The notes beneath the pieces are model-generated. The model worked only from the letters and a program-made list of their open reading frames with translations, did no database searches and was not told the DNA's origin. From Diphasiastrum complanatum (lineage: Eukaryota > Streptophyta > Lycopodiopsida > Lycopodiales > Lycopodiaceae), in the NCBI GenBank assembly GCA_029204225.1, contig CM055106.1, positions 36,919,946 through 36,983,945 of the forward strand: DNA of 64,000 nt, read 5' to 3'. Below are positions 1 through 12,710 of the stretch, one piece after another. Both the position numbers and the translations under genes were made by a program. Within the stretch, counting starts at the first letter, position 1, and each line of letters opens with the position of its first letter.

Positions 1-2
1 TT

Positions 3-150
3 AAGGAGTTCTACAAGGCCAACGGAACACAACAACAACTCACAATGAGCTACTCACCTCAGTCCAATGGTGTAGTTGAACGGAAGAATAAGACACTCAT
101 CGAAAGTGCCAAGAGCATGCTGGCCCATGCCTCTCTTCCGAATTTTTTTT
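3..150 (+). pseudogene. Ty1/copia integrase fragment
   Basis: The first bases read, from base 3, the end of a copia integrase core. The frame contains the typical SPQSNGVVERKNKTL stretch that surrounds the catalytic glutamate, followed by AKSMLAHASLPNFF. The frame leaves integrase-like sequence at about 150, and from about 190 the sequence is copia RNase H on the opposite strand. The piece is therefore cut off on both sides: by the window edge on the left and by a junction with another element on the right. It cannot be functional. Confidence 0.8.
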
Positions 151-885
151 TGGGCATAAGCTGTTTCAATAGCCGTTTATCTACAAAATCGATGTTAAGC
201 TTCTTCTCTATTGAGAACCTTACTCCTGACATAGTGATATTGAATCTCAATGTGCTTACTCCTAAAGTGAAATCTAGGGTTGGCCAATAAAGCAATAACA
301 CTCTGATTTTACATAACATAATCGTTGGAGTAAACTGATTCAGACTAACATTTGACAGTAAATTTCTCAACCAAATGTCTTCTTTAATGGCTTCAGAAAC
401 ATCATTATTCTGCTTCTATGGAGAAAAGAGCAATAAAGGTTTGATTACGACTGTTCCAGGAGATAGGACTGCCGTTGAAGAAGAATGTAAATTCGGATGT
501 GGATTTATGAGTATCTGCATCTCCTCCCCAGCTCGCATTTGAATATCCACTAAGTCGATGGAAATTGTCGTTGTCGACTTACTTATAACATATGCACATG
601 TCCATTGTAGCTCAAATGTATCTCATGACTCTTGTGAGAGCCTTCCAATGGGTGATGTCAGGATTAGCCATGAACTGGCTAAGTGAGTTGATTGCAAAAG
701 CGATGTCAGGTCTTGTGCAGGCCATTGCATACATGAGAGATCCGAGTACCGATTGATAAGGATACTCTCTCATTCGTTCCTTTTTCTGCTTGATCTGAAA
801 AAATTGGTCCTTCAACAGTTACAAGCCTAGATCCATCGGTGAGTGAGCTTCTTTACAATTGATCAGATTATAGTTGATGAGAATA

Positions 886-1194
886 TTATGAAGATACCTT
901 TCCTGAGTGATGTAAATTAGCCGTCTCGTTTTGTCTCGGTGAATTTAAATTCCTAGACAATAGTGAAGTATTTGGCAAACCCTTGCTCTTAATCATTGCC
1001 CTAGCCATCTCCACAATGGATCTATTTTTTCGTTCTGCAACTCCATTTTGTTGTGGTGAATAGGGTGTCGTAGTTTGTCTCTTGGTCCCTTGATCCTTGC
1101 AAAAATTTATAAACTCTGTTGAAAAATACTCACCGCCACCATCAAATCTAAGAGTCTTAATATAACAACCTGTTTGTTTTTCAACTAGAGCCAT
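886..1194 (-). pseudogene. Copia integrase core fragment
   Basis: The translation contains LRFDGGGEYFSTEF, the second catalytic aspartate region of copia integrases (usually SDNGGEY). It is followed by TPYSPQQNGVAERKNRSIVEMAR, the catalytic glutamate region. The first aspartate region is missing or frame-shifted. At about 925-945 the reading passes abruptly to RT C-terminal sequence (YITQER..YLHNIL, then the CKEAHSPMDLGL segment) in another frame, so RT has been deleted. Confidence 0.85.
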
Positions 1195-1556
1195 GAACTC
1201 TCTAAACTTGGCAAAAGCATCAGATTTCTTGCTTATGAAATAAATCCAGATATGTCTATTGTAGTCATCAATGAATGTGATGAAATAGTAACAACAATGT
1301 AGGGAATAATTGCATCTCTAATTGATAAGTTGATGACATTCTGTGCTTTCCATTTTCTCTTGTCAAATGCCGCCTGATCTTCTTCAATCAATGGCCTTCT
1401 CTCTTCACCTGTCACGATCTCCTATAGCTCTTTTTCCATCAAAATGTTCTTCAGTTTGAATTTCCAAAATGCATAATTGCTAGCACCTTCCAATTTGCTT
1501 GACTCATTGAGGACACTCTCACTTAGAGTTGCCATTACTAGATAGATGAGTCCGGA

Positions 1557-2027
1557 TCACAAAAGAAATGGCTCAATCTGAGCACACAACCTATCTCCAG
1601 ATTTTATCATGCCACAGAACTGCAATTTTTTTTCCTTGGTTGTACACTTGATATCGGAACAACGCGAGGATGTACGATTGTTCAGGATTCTCTCTAGTTC
1701 ACTCACGTGGTTCCGATATTGGTACGAACATGCGATATCGAAACGATGCGAGGATGTACGACTTTTAAGAATTCTCTCTAGCTCGCTCGCGTGGATCCGA
1801 TATTGGTACGGACATGCGATATCGGATTGACGCGAGGATGTATGACTTTTCAAAATTCTCTCTGGCTCGCTCACGTGGATCCAATATTGGTACGGATAAT
1901 GTGAGCTCCAAAACCTGCAAAATACATCAAAAAGAATTTCTTCCAGCCATTTTTGTCTCTCTAAGCTTTCACCTCCTGTGAAGGACTTTCTCACTTCATT
2001 TCGGAGCCTGTGAAAAGATGTATCCAC
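1557..2027 (-). CDS. Copia-associated ORF with 28-residue tandem repeats
   Basis: A 156-residue open frame lies just inside the 5' LTR of the copia element, where gag would normally be. Its middle consists of three 28-residue units sharing the pattern YQYR.H.SELERILK..TSS...DIAC, encoded by an 84-bp DNA tandem repeat. The rest (FHRLRNEVRKSFTGGE..) does not match a gag domain that I recognise. It may be a leader ORF created when the 84-bp unit was amplified in frame, and it is probably not a host gene. Confidence 0.45.
   Translation of the reverse strand: MDTSFHRLRNEVRKSFTGGESLERQKWLEEILFDVFCRFWSSHYPYQYWIHVSEPERILKSHTSSRQSDIACPYQYRIHASELERILKSRTSSHRFDIACSYQYRNHVSELERILNNRTSSRCSDIKCTTKEKKLQFCGMIKSGDRLCAQIEPFLL
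1650..1901. repeat. 84-bp tandem repeat, three copies
   Basis: Copies begin at 1650, 1734 and 1818, each with gatatcg followed by a gatgcgaggatgta-like stretch and ending in ttggtacgga. The period is 84 in both intervals. Copies differ at roughly one base in six. Since 84 is divisible by three, the minus-strand frame stays open across all of them. Confidence 0.9.
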
Positions 2028-2050
2028 TGATCAGGCACGCAGGACTATTG

Positions 2051-2064
2051 TAGCTCTGATACCA
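2051..2064 (-). promoter_or_regulatory. Copia primer-binding site (tRNA-iMet)
   Basis: On the minus strand this reads TGGTATCAGAGCTA, the complement of the 3' end of plant initiator tRNA-Met. This is the usual first-strand primer of Ty1/copia elements. It abuts the LTR end directly, which fixes the orientation of the element. Confidence 0.9.
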
Positions 2065-2326
2065 TGTCAATAATCAGATATGCAACATCAAGCATTCACC
2101 ATAAGCAATCACCACAAGAAGGTGGAAGAAGAACACGCACTATCACTCTATCACACTATAACATACTAAATATAAAACGTACATATAAACCCTGAACCCT
2201 GATAGGGAGAGAAAACCTATGAGTAGACTAATAGACTAGCCTATGACTAATTATAGATGGTAACAATTGTCAACATTAATTTACATCGTAAACAGTAACA
2301 ATGAAGTTTATCATTGATTTCTAACA
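2065..2326 (-). repeat. 5' LTR of the copia element
   Basis: A 262-bp segment with TG...CA ends lies directly next to the tRNA-iMet primer site. On the minus strand it begins tgttagaaatcaatg, a start often seen in plant copia LTRs. Because no second copy is present in the window, the outer boundary at 2326 rests on the terminal dinucleotide only. Confidence 0.7.
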
Positions 2327-3530
2327 CCTTCTTGATCTCAATTTCACAAGAAGGGTAAATCCACCTATACTGAACAAAGTCACTTTATAGCGCACAAATT
2401 CTCCCTAAATTTACGTTGAATCATATTGAAATCTCCAATCACAAACCTATCTAAAAATCGAGCAAAAAAAAAAACACAATTTTCACTAATTTTTTTTTCT
2501 AGATGAAAAACCATCAAAAGCCTTGAACTGAACTTCAAAGGTGTATATTAGGACCTCAAGAAGCCTAATAATGACCTATTCAATCTCTCAAATGTCTGAT
2601 TCACTTTCCTGAAGAGTGGTGGCATTCAGTGTCTTATGAAAATCTCTACTAGATGCTAGAAGTGATGGAGAATGCACATTTGATTGATGTAGATCCAAAC
2701 TATGAGCTAGAATCAAGACTAGTTACCAAAACTAGCTTATGTTGGCATTTAACTCCACTTTAGGCACATAGATTTGATCAAAAACTCCAAAGAAAGGTGT
2801 AGCAAGCTTCCTAGGCATGTAATCAACTTCAATACCTTCCAATCAATGCAATAAATGCATAGTATCACTCACATATAGTAGTACTAATTGCCACACAAAG
2901 ACAATATGAAAAAAAGCAGACAATCTCAATTTTTTCATCATTAATCAACAAGATTTACATTGATATATATACATTTCCGGGTTTAGGTTTACCCTTCAAC
3001 CGTATGTGACCTGACCTCAAATTCAATACCCTAAAATAGGTCATCGACTCTAGAATTGACCTCATGATCTCAAGATCCATCAACAAGGCAAAAATTGCTA
3101 AAAATAGTCCTCCATTCTCTCTACAATGCTAATGTACATTTTGTACTCATTAGTAAAGATGCAATTTGACCTCGTGTGAGGAGTTAACATGATTAGGCAT
3201 AGCGCTAAGCATCTATACACGTGGCATATGCCACATCACCACTTACAAGTGAGATTACATCAAACTAGACAATAGTAGAATTGTGAAATTTCAATACTAA
3301 TTGGGACTTAGTTATAGGTCCTATGCATGCGAACATGCTTAAGGAGAATTGTGTCCAACTCACAATCAGCCACAATAAGTTAATGCCATTTTCAATGGGT
3401 AGTTGCAATAAATTGATGCATCTAATGGATCAAATAACTGTAAACTTAGAAGACATGATTGAATATCGTGTATTGTAATTTATGAAAATCTCTCAATGAT
3501 ATAATTTATCTCACAACTTCCTACACATAG
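2327..3530. other. Non-coding stretch, no recognised gene
   Basis: AT-rich sequence with only short, unsupported reading frames on either strand. I see no domain, LTR end or RNA gene here. Confidence 0.6.
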
Positions 3531-4690
<1,160 letters not shown>

Positions 4691-5259
4691 CTGAAGTGGT
4701 CATTGAAGGGCCCGTGGGCAACTAAAGGCTGTAGGCTACTGAAGGCTGCATTGAGGCCCCTGCTTAGTTGTAGCTTGTAGGCCTAATGCCCTTTTTCAGC
4801 AAATTAAAACCTACAACAGGTTAAAAAAGTATTAGCGCTTTAAAAAATGAGCTCGTAACGCTTTGTAGGTTTTTCGCGAGCATTGAGTCTCATTGTAGAC
4901 TACTAATAAGCAGGTCAACATTATTGTTCTCTGTTGCCCACTAGTGAGTGGTCATGTGCATAACATCCTAGAATGGAAACTCAAATGTTAGCTTGAAAGA
5001 CAATGCATGGGCGTTGGGTGATGCCTTGTCTATTGACAATAATGGTCAAGTCTTAACATAATATCATGACTACCAACACCAATACCAACACCCACCTTCA
5101 TTGGCATGCATCATGGCCCAAGGAACATGCCACACCACCTAGGGGCATGAAATTTGAATGAAAAGCAACAAAGAAGGGTGGTTTCACATAATAATAATTG
5201 TTTTTTTTTTGTTTGGGGGGTGTGGGTGTGGGTGTGGTGGGGGGGGGGGTGTAAGTGGG

Positions 5260-5268
5260 TATATAAAA
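5260..5268 (+). promoter_or_regulatory. Probable METE TATA box
   Basis: The sequence tatataaaa follows a G-rich run. Downstream come a CT-rich segment and a spliced leader that ends at the METE start codon. Transcription would begin near 5290-5300. This is inferred from position and from the lack of a better candidate between here and the leader intron. Confidence 0.55.
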
Positions 5269-5430
5269 AGGAAAATCTGAGATGTGGTGATTTATTAAAT
5301 AAAGTGGTGTGGAATGTGGGGTCTCCTTTTTCTCTCACCTACCCACCCTCCAGTCCACGAAGTGACGCTTCTCTCCGTGGACAGGTGAGCAAACGTATTT
5401 TCTACTGCAACGGGCGCCCGTCACCCTAGC

Positions 5431-5556
5431 TGGCACTGCCCTTCACCCGCCCCTCACCTTTCACCTCACGATCGTGCTGCCCTTCACCTTTCGTCTCGCT
5501 ATCGTGCTGCCCTTCACTCGCCCCTCTCGCCTTTCACCTCACGATCGTGCTACTGT
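5431..5556 (+). repeat. Short repeat in the METE 5' leader
   Basis: About three imperfect copies of a unit of around 45 bp, built on cccttcacc...tcacgatcgtgct, lie in the presumed untranslated first exon. They are C/T-rich on the sense strand. Confidence 0.65.
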
Positions 5557-5725
5557 TTCCTCTGCACATTTTATATGTTGCGAGCTGCGCAGATCTCCTC
5601 CTCAACTGTGCTGCTTTCCTTGAGCTTTAGGGAGCAGTTTCCTCCTCTGTGGCTGAATTATCGTCTCCAAGGATTGAAGCAGTTGAGATCTCGTGGAGTG
5701 CCTGCGATTCGCGTTATTTCGTCAC

Positions 5726-7558
5726 GGTTCGTGTGCTTTTCTTTTTGTTGTTGATGTTTCTTGCGGTTTGTGATTTTGCAGCTTTGAGATATCTGTAGAT
5801 CTGTGCAGAAAACGAATGCCTAATAACGTTTTTCTCTGAGGAATCAGGTGATTTATTCTCGAAAATAAAGATAGGCTTGTAGTATCGAATGCTTCATAAT
5901 GTCTTTCGTTAAGAAATCAGGTAATATTTTCTAAAAGTTAAAGATAAGGTTGCAGAAAACGAATGCTTCATATTGTTTTTCTGTGGGAAATAAGGTAATA
6001 CGCTCTCGAGATGAAGTTAAGCTGTCAGGGAACGAATGCTCAATGCTTTTCTGGTGATCTCAGGCTATCTTCTCTTAAAAATGAAGATACATTTGCAGAA
6101 AACGAATGCTTAATGCTATTTCTAAATAATCAGGCTGTATTCTCTTTAAAATAAAGATACAGAATGCTTTTAAGCTCAACTGCCAAATCAAAATAAAGGT
6201 ATAGTTGCAGAAAGCGAATGTTCAGCACCTTCTGGGAGAAAAAAAAGAAAATGAAGGTTGCAGAAAACAAATATCTAAAGTTTTTCTATAAGAAATCAGA
6301 TTATGATAAAACTAAAGGTTTAATCTGGCAGGAATCGAATGCTTAATGCTCTTCTGTGAGAAGTCAGGTATTATAATCTTAAAAGTAAAAGGAAAGTTTG
6401 AGGAGCTAGTAGTTTCATGTAGATCTAGATCTGATGTTTCCAAGATCTAGCGTTGAACATATTGGTTTTATCACTAGATTGTAGTTATTTTTTGAGCTTC
6501 ATATTCTGTGCCTTATCATTCGGGGTAAACTTATCAGCATCTGAAAAAAGACCTTGCTGCATCCTATCTGAAGATCCCTTACGTTTTCCAAATAAGTGTG
6601 AGCTAACTAAGGTTTTTAAGGTTCAGAAACTGTAGATTACCCTTTTTCCTCTGCCTTTCTTTTTTACGAATGGATCGAGTGAGAGCTCTTTTGTGAAGTT
6701 CGGGGCTTAAAGTTCAAGAAGTTGAATGCATATTATTATTTAAGGAAGTTCATGAATGCTAGTGGAGCCTGACATGATGAATTTTTTCGTGAAGCCAAGT
6801 TCAGCATGCACCATAGAGTTTTTGTAAGCATGCGGTTCATAATTAATAAAGTTATCTCTGATAAATCCAGCATCGTAGATCACATTCAAATTTCTCTTTA
6901 GAAGTTTTAAGTTCGCAACCTGCTTACTACAAGCCTTGTTTCCAACTCGTGAAGTGGAATCTGGACAACGCATAAGAGAAGATATTACCAGTAACTGTAC
7001 AGAATGCTCGTGACTCGTGAGGTAGTTTTGCTGCTCAGCTCAATTGAGAGCTGCTTGATCTCAAATATGTATGATGCTGGAGAAAGGATTGTGGAACCTA
7101 GTTTAAAAAAAAATCAAGAGTCGTCTAGGTCAACACTTAAGTAGCATATGTGAGTATTTACTTCAAACAATCAGGATGCGGTTTGTTATGTGGATCAATG
7201 TGTACTTTAGATATCCCGTTTTTTCTTTGATAGACCTTTGAAAATTTAATATAGTGTAGCGTACTTGGGGTCTCTACTGAAATCATTGGATTTCAAAATG
7301 CTTGAGGAAGGCTTTCAAACTGATTGACATTCGGCCTTCCTCATCCTGCTTATTCATGACATGCCCATGTCGGTGGGTATTGCTTGATTATGAACGTGAA
7401 TCTTTCTTCACTTCTTGTTTTGTATCTACCAAGTTTACTTAGGTCAGATATTTCTGTGATGGAGTATTGATGTTGGCCTGTATGTATAGTGTTAAATGAG
7501 GGGACTTTGTAAAACATTTTTAAAGGAATTTACTGGTAGTTTTGACTCTATTTGCAGG
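5726..7558 (+). other. METE leader intron
   Basis: A long intron appears to separate the untranslated first exon from the coding region. The acceptor is the tatttgcag ending at 7558, 24 bases before the start codon. The donor is somewhere near 5726 and I cannot fix it exactly. Leader introns of this size are common in strongly expressed plant genes and often raise expression. The intron contains a ninefold degenerate repeat, listed separately. Confidence 0.55.
5798..6400 (+). repeat. Degenerate repeat of about 70 bp inside the METE leader intron
   Basis: Roughly nine tandem units carry the core gcagaaaacgaatgctt, then a tttttctg..gaaatcaggt segment, then an A-rich spacer with aaataaagata. 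Core copies occur near 5799, 5875, 5952, 6025, 6092, 6205, 6255 and 6330, with variable spacing and internal deletions. Each unit holds a pyrimidine-cag sequence that resembles a splice acceptor. Confidence 0.8.
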
Positions 7559-7582
7559 TCTGTTGTAGAAATATTCGAAGGT

Positions 7583-8399
7583 ATGGCTTCCCACATTGTT
7601 GGCTACCCTCGTATGGGTCCTAAGAGGGAACTCAAGTTTGCGCTTGAATCTTTCTGGGATGGAAAGACCACAGCTGCAGATTTAGAAAAAACTGCCAAAG
7701 ATCTGAGGATCTCTATTTGGAAGCAGATGGCTGATGCTGGAATAACGTTTATTCCAAGCAACACATTTTCTTACTATGACCAGGTGCTTGATACCACAGC
7801 ACTTGTTGGAGCTGTACCTCCTCGGTATGGTTGGAGTGGTGGTGAGGTAGCCTTTGATACCTATTTCTCCATGGCCCGTGGTAATGCCAAGCAACCTGCT
7901 ATGGAAATGACGAAGTGGTTTGATACTAACTAGTAAGTATAATGCAAGCTCCTTTTGAGGAATTGTGAATTCATGTACACTAGTTATAGAAGTGTGCCTT
8001 AAGTCATTTGCTGATTCAACACAAAAGATCACAACAAAGGTAGCTAGATGTTGATTGGAAAAGTTTGCAAGCAAAATGTTGAACAAACTTGTGAAGAAAT
8101 CTCCAATAATAGATTAGCTATCAATGATTAATTGTCCCTGCATTCTAAAACTTGACAATGTTTTGCCAGTCATTACATTGTCCCTGAGCTGGGCCCTGAC
8201 GTCAAATTTACACTTTCTTCTCGCAAGGCTGTGCAAGAGTACAAGGAAGCCAAAGAGGTGCTTATTCCTACTACAAAAATTGCATGCTAGTTATTTGCAC
8301 TTGGTAAATGGGTGATATACCTCCCACTGTTCAATTTTATAGTGCATGTACAAACAAGTGTCAAGAAATCTGATGTTTCTGAATTAGCTGTGTGTGTGT

Positions 8400-8456
<57 letters not shown>

Positions 8457-11400
8457 CATCCACTTTGAGCCATTGCTCCTTTTGAGTGCTTTCTCATCCC
8501 CCCCCTCTCTCTCGTTCTCGCTAGGAATGCCCTCTCTAGGATGTGTGATGGCCACGGTCTTGTGCATTTATCTAGATCATAGCAATGCCATTCAAAGAGC
8601 CTCTCTAGAAATTGTTCAAATAAATGCAACCTTTTCAAAATGATGAGTGGGCTTTTTAAGTCAAAAGCGTTGTGTGTTCTAGTCCATTCTACTTGTTATT
8701 CACATGCACATGGGCAACGTTACATATAGTTATGAAGTGCTAAGCAGGCACAGCATTTGTTTAAACTTGCAGCTAGGTATTGAAACAGTGCCAACCGTTG
8801 TTGGGCCAGTCACTTATTTGCTTTTGGCCAAGCCTGCAAAGGGTGTTTCTAAGGATTTTGATCTTCTAAGTCTTCTGGATTCACTTCTACCTGTCTACAA
8901 GTAAGTTCAGTTTGAATGTTCCTCTTCTCGTCGAATGAACAAGCCTGAAAAGGGGCTGATAAGAATGTTACACTTTTATAGGTTTTTGCTCTTTGTTATG
9001 AGACTGGCAATGCAGGGATACTTAAACCTGCCTTTATGCTTATAAAAGTTGGATTGGCTAAACAGGCAAGTCATATCAGAGCTGGAGGAGGCAGGTGCAA
9101 AATGGGTGCAATTTGATGAGCCTTCCCTTGTCCTTGACCTTGAACAACACAAATTAGATGCCTTTAAGAAAGCGTATTCAGTTCTCGGAGCTAATGTGGG
9201 AGTCAAGCTGTTGATTGAGACTTACTTTGCTGATATCCCTGCAGAGTCTTACAAGTCAGTCAATGCTTGATCTTCGTTGATTTTTTTTTCAATTGAAAGC
9301 CTTTGTCCTAATTTCATCACTTCGAGGTTCAAATCAAGTTCTAACTTCTGTTTTTTGATTCCAGGCTACTCACTAATCTTGAGCATGTGGCCGCCATTGG
9401 GGTTGATTTAGTCCGTGGAGTTAAAACAATTAGCCTTATCAAAGAAGTTGGTCTCCCAGGCAAAAAGACGCTCTTTGCTGGGGTTGTTGATGGCCGGAAT
9501 ATTTGGGCCAATGACTTGGCAGCATCAGTGAAAACTCTTGTAGAGTTGGAGAAAATTCTTGGCAAAGGTTGTCAATAGTTTGTTTGAACAATCTTGAATG
9601 GTTGGATAAGTTTTTGATTCTGGAACTGTTAGCTAATCCTCTTACTGTTTTCAGTGAAATATATTGATATAGAGTTTTGTTCCACATTTGTTCATGCCTG
9701 CAGGAAAAGTGGTGGTGTCGACATCCTGCTCACTACTTCATACTGCTGTGGATCTGCAAAATGAGACCAAGCTGGATTCTGAGCTTAAATCGTGGTTGGC
9801 ATTTGCTGCTCAGAAGGTGGTTGAAGTGGTTGCAATTGCCCATGCTCTGGATGGCAAGAAAAATGAAGTAAGTGATGTTTTGAAAGGTGGTCTCACTATG
9901 AAGCTTTGTAGCTTCAATTTGTCTTTTGATGACACAGACAGTTGCATACTTTGGCCAATTCACTGAGCAATTGGCTGGGTTGTTATTGGGCAGGAAATCT
10001 TTTCAGTTAACGCTTCAGCTCAGGCTTCAAGGAGATCATCTTCCAGAGTTCATAACGAGGCCGTCAAGAAGGCTGTAAGGCTACTTGCTGCTGATATTGG
10101 TCTCCTAATAATTTGTCCTACCAGTCATTCTCCTGATTTAATCACTGCAAGTGGTTTTTAATGTTCTGTATCACCTTTAACTTGTGGATAAACTTAGGAG
10201 CTGCTCCGAAAATTGACTTTTGGTCACCAGGAAGTTTCAAATATTTGGGACCTTATATATAGCTGTACAAAATAATAAGCACATGCCAATGGGATGTACC
10301 ATACAGTCTACAGGGTGAGGTCTGACCTGTTGTCATTTGTTACAGCATGCAGTATTCTGGGGTTGTGTTTCTCCAAAATCATTTACCCGTCATAAAATGG
10401 CAAAATCCTTCCCAACAGTTTTAAGGCCTTTGTCCATGATAATTTTTTGTGGATGTTGTTTGTGGAAAGTTTAATGGGAAAGATTTTACCTATATCGAAA
10501 CTATTTAGATATGATAAGTCTCAAATTTCATCAAACACTTGAATATCATACACTTCTGCAAACTTATTCGCTTGATATATCAAGGAAACTTTGAACGTCA
10601 AAAAGCTTACTGCGTTTCTGAGATAATATGCAATTGCCATGTCAATTATAGGATGATAAAGCTTGATGTAAACTTATTGCATTGTCGGGTGGTTGACTAC
10701 ATCTATCATCTGATTGCAGAGTTAATTGGTCCTTTGAAGGACTTGATACCTCACCTTGCTAACTGATTATCTGTAAAAGGCCTAGGCATGAATGAACTTG
10801 ATATCTGTATGTCAGGCTGGAGCTCTACTTGGATCAGACCATCGTCGTGCTACACCTGTTGGAGCTCGTCTCGATGAGCAGCAGAAGCATTTAAAATTAC
10901 CTATTTTACCAACAACAACGATTGGTTCATTCCCTCAAACACCAGAGCTTCGTAGGGTGCGCCGTGAAGTAAAAAGTAAAAAGTACGCATCTACTTCTTA
11001 AAACATCTCAAATTGCAGCATTTTGTATTTGGACGTATTGAGTTTGAACTGATTGCACTTTGATAATTGCAGGATAACTGAGGAAGAGTACAACAAGGCT
11101 ATTAAGGCTGAAATTGCAAGTGTTGTTGAGTTGCAAGAAAAGCTTGATATTGATGTCCTTGTGCATGGAGAACCTGAGGTGAGAGTTATAAGGCATCCGA
11201 TTTGTGTTCGCTTTGAGTCAAAAAAAATTGTTTGAACTTGTGGACTAGCATCCCTTGTCGTAGCCACCAAATACTAATGGAACTGCATGTGCAGCGAAAT
11301 GATATGGTAGAATATTTTGGTGAGCAGCTTCAAGGATTTGTCTTCACAGTCAATGGCTGGGTACAGTCATATGGATCCCGCTGTGTAAAACCCCCCATCA

Positions 11401-12710
11401 TTTATGGAGATGTCAGCAGACCAAATGCCATGACGGTTGAATGGTCCAAATATTCCCAAAGCTTGACTGCACGACCCATGAAGGGAATGCTGACTGGTCC
11501 AGTTACTATCCTGAATTGGTCATTTGTGAGAGATGATCAACCCAGGTGGGTCAGCCATGACTCATGCGTCATATCATGAAGCTATTCTCCTTATATTTGC
11601 CCTCGTGATGGAATCAATCATCTGTTTTCTGCTTTGTAGGTCGGACACATGCATGCAGATTGCTTTGTCTATCAAAGTTGAGGTTGAAGACCTTGAAGCA
11701 GGTGGCATTCAGGTTTGTAATAAGGCCTCTTTTATTGACCATAGTCTTTTGAGATAAATTGTGTGGATGGTACAACTTTGAAGGCATGGGCATGAAAACA
11801 TAGAAGAGCTGAGGCTCCCTGTGGTCTGTGCAAAGAAAGAAGCTGCGCCAATAAAATGGAGTTTGTTTAAGGGTTTGATGATGTCTTTTTGACTTACAGG
11901 TGATTCAGATAGATGAAGCCGCACTCAGAGAGGGATTGCCTTTAAGAAAGGCCGAACAAGCAAATTATCTGGACTGGGCCGTGCATGCCTTCCGTATCAC
12001 AACATCAGGAGTTAAAGACACTACTCAGGTTTGTTATTCCCTTGGCTGCATTGAAACTTTGGTAGACAATGGGCATCCCTAAATCAGATATTACTTGCCG
12101 CAAAGCAAATAGTGAAACAGGAAGAGTATGTAAGCCTAGATTTGTTTATACAGCCCTAATCAAGTATGGCGAACTCTAAAAGCAGCAGCAAAACTTACAG
12201 TTTTTATGACTTTATTTTGAACAGATCCACACACATATGTGTTACTCCAATTTTAATGACATCATTCATTCAATTATCGACATGGATGCGGATGTGATCA
12301 CCATTGAGAACTCTCGGTCTGATGAAAAGCTACTGTCAGTGTTTAAAGAAGGAGTAACATATGCTGCTGGCATTGGACCTGGTGTTTATGATATTCACTC
12401 ACCCCGAATTCCAGACACAGAAGAAATGGCTGAACGTATTCGGAAAGTAAGTTTGAGGCATGTGTTCATATATGTACTTTGTATGACTCTAGTTTTACTT
12501 TTGGACAAAAATAAAATGTGCTGATTTCATGACACAGTGAAATTTTGTGGCTTTGTGAAACAGATGCTTGCTGTGCTGGAATCCAAGGTTTTGTGGGTTA
12601 ATCCTGATTGTGGCTTGAAGACGAGAAAATATCAAGAGGTAGTTCCTGCATTGACCAACATGGTCAAAGCTGCCAAGATTCTGCGAGCAGAGCTAGCAAG
12701 CACCAAGTGA
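7583..12710 (+). CDS. METE: Cobalamin-independent methionine synthase
   Basis: Transfers a methyl group from 5-methyltetrahydropteroyl-triglutamate to homocysteine, giving methionine, in the cytosol. No plastid transit peptide precedes [12 protein letters not shown]. Fourteen coding exons can be placed: 7583-7932, 8170-8257, 8773-8900, 9066-9254, 9365-9567, 9704-9867, 9994-10074, 10816-10982, 11073-11178, 11295-11545, 11640-11712, 11900-12028, 12225-12446 and 12564-12710. All introns have GT/AG ends. The exons sum to 2298 bp, that is 765 residues plus stop, the length of the Arabidopsis enzyme. The zinc ligands known for this family fall at the expected positions: His647 and Cys649 (HTHMC), Glu671 (TIENS) and Cys733 (NPDCG). 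The N-terminal and C-terminal barrels are both complete, with [10 protein letters not shown] opening the second. The gene looks intact and functional. Confidence 0.97.
8389..8455. repeat. Microsatellite (GT)n(CT)n in METE intron 2
   Basis: About 7 GT units lead directly into about 26 CT units on the plus strand, within the intron between exons 2 and 3. Confidence 0.97.

Larger units (their letters stand above)
190..2326 (-). mobile_element. Internally deleted Ty1/copia retrotransposon
   Basis: Read on the minus strand, this is a 5' LTR (2326-2065), a tRNA-iMet primer site, an ORF with a 28-residue tandem repeat, an integrase fragment (about 1230-930), the last part of a reverse transcriptase (about 925-830) and RNase H (about 830-190). 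RNase H is recognised by SVLGSLMYAMACTRPD upstream, by GYSNASWGGDADTHKSTS, and by NPRFHFRSKHIEIQYHYVR at the end. Most of the RT domain is missing, so the element cannot move by itself. Stops and frameshifts are scattered through it. No matching 3' LTR was found to the left, where a different copia fragment in the opposite orientation adjoins. Confidence 0.85.

Noticed and set aside
59-370. A 103-residue minus-strand frame as a novel gene
   Set aside because: It is an out-of-frame reading of the copia RNase H end on the same strand. The true frame has NPRFHFRSKHIEIQYHYVR.
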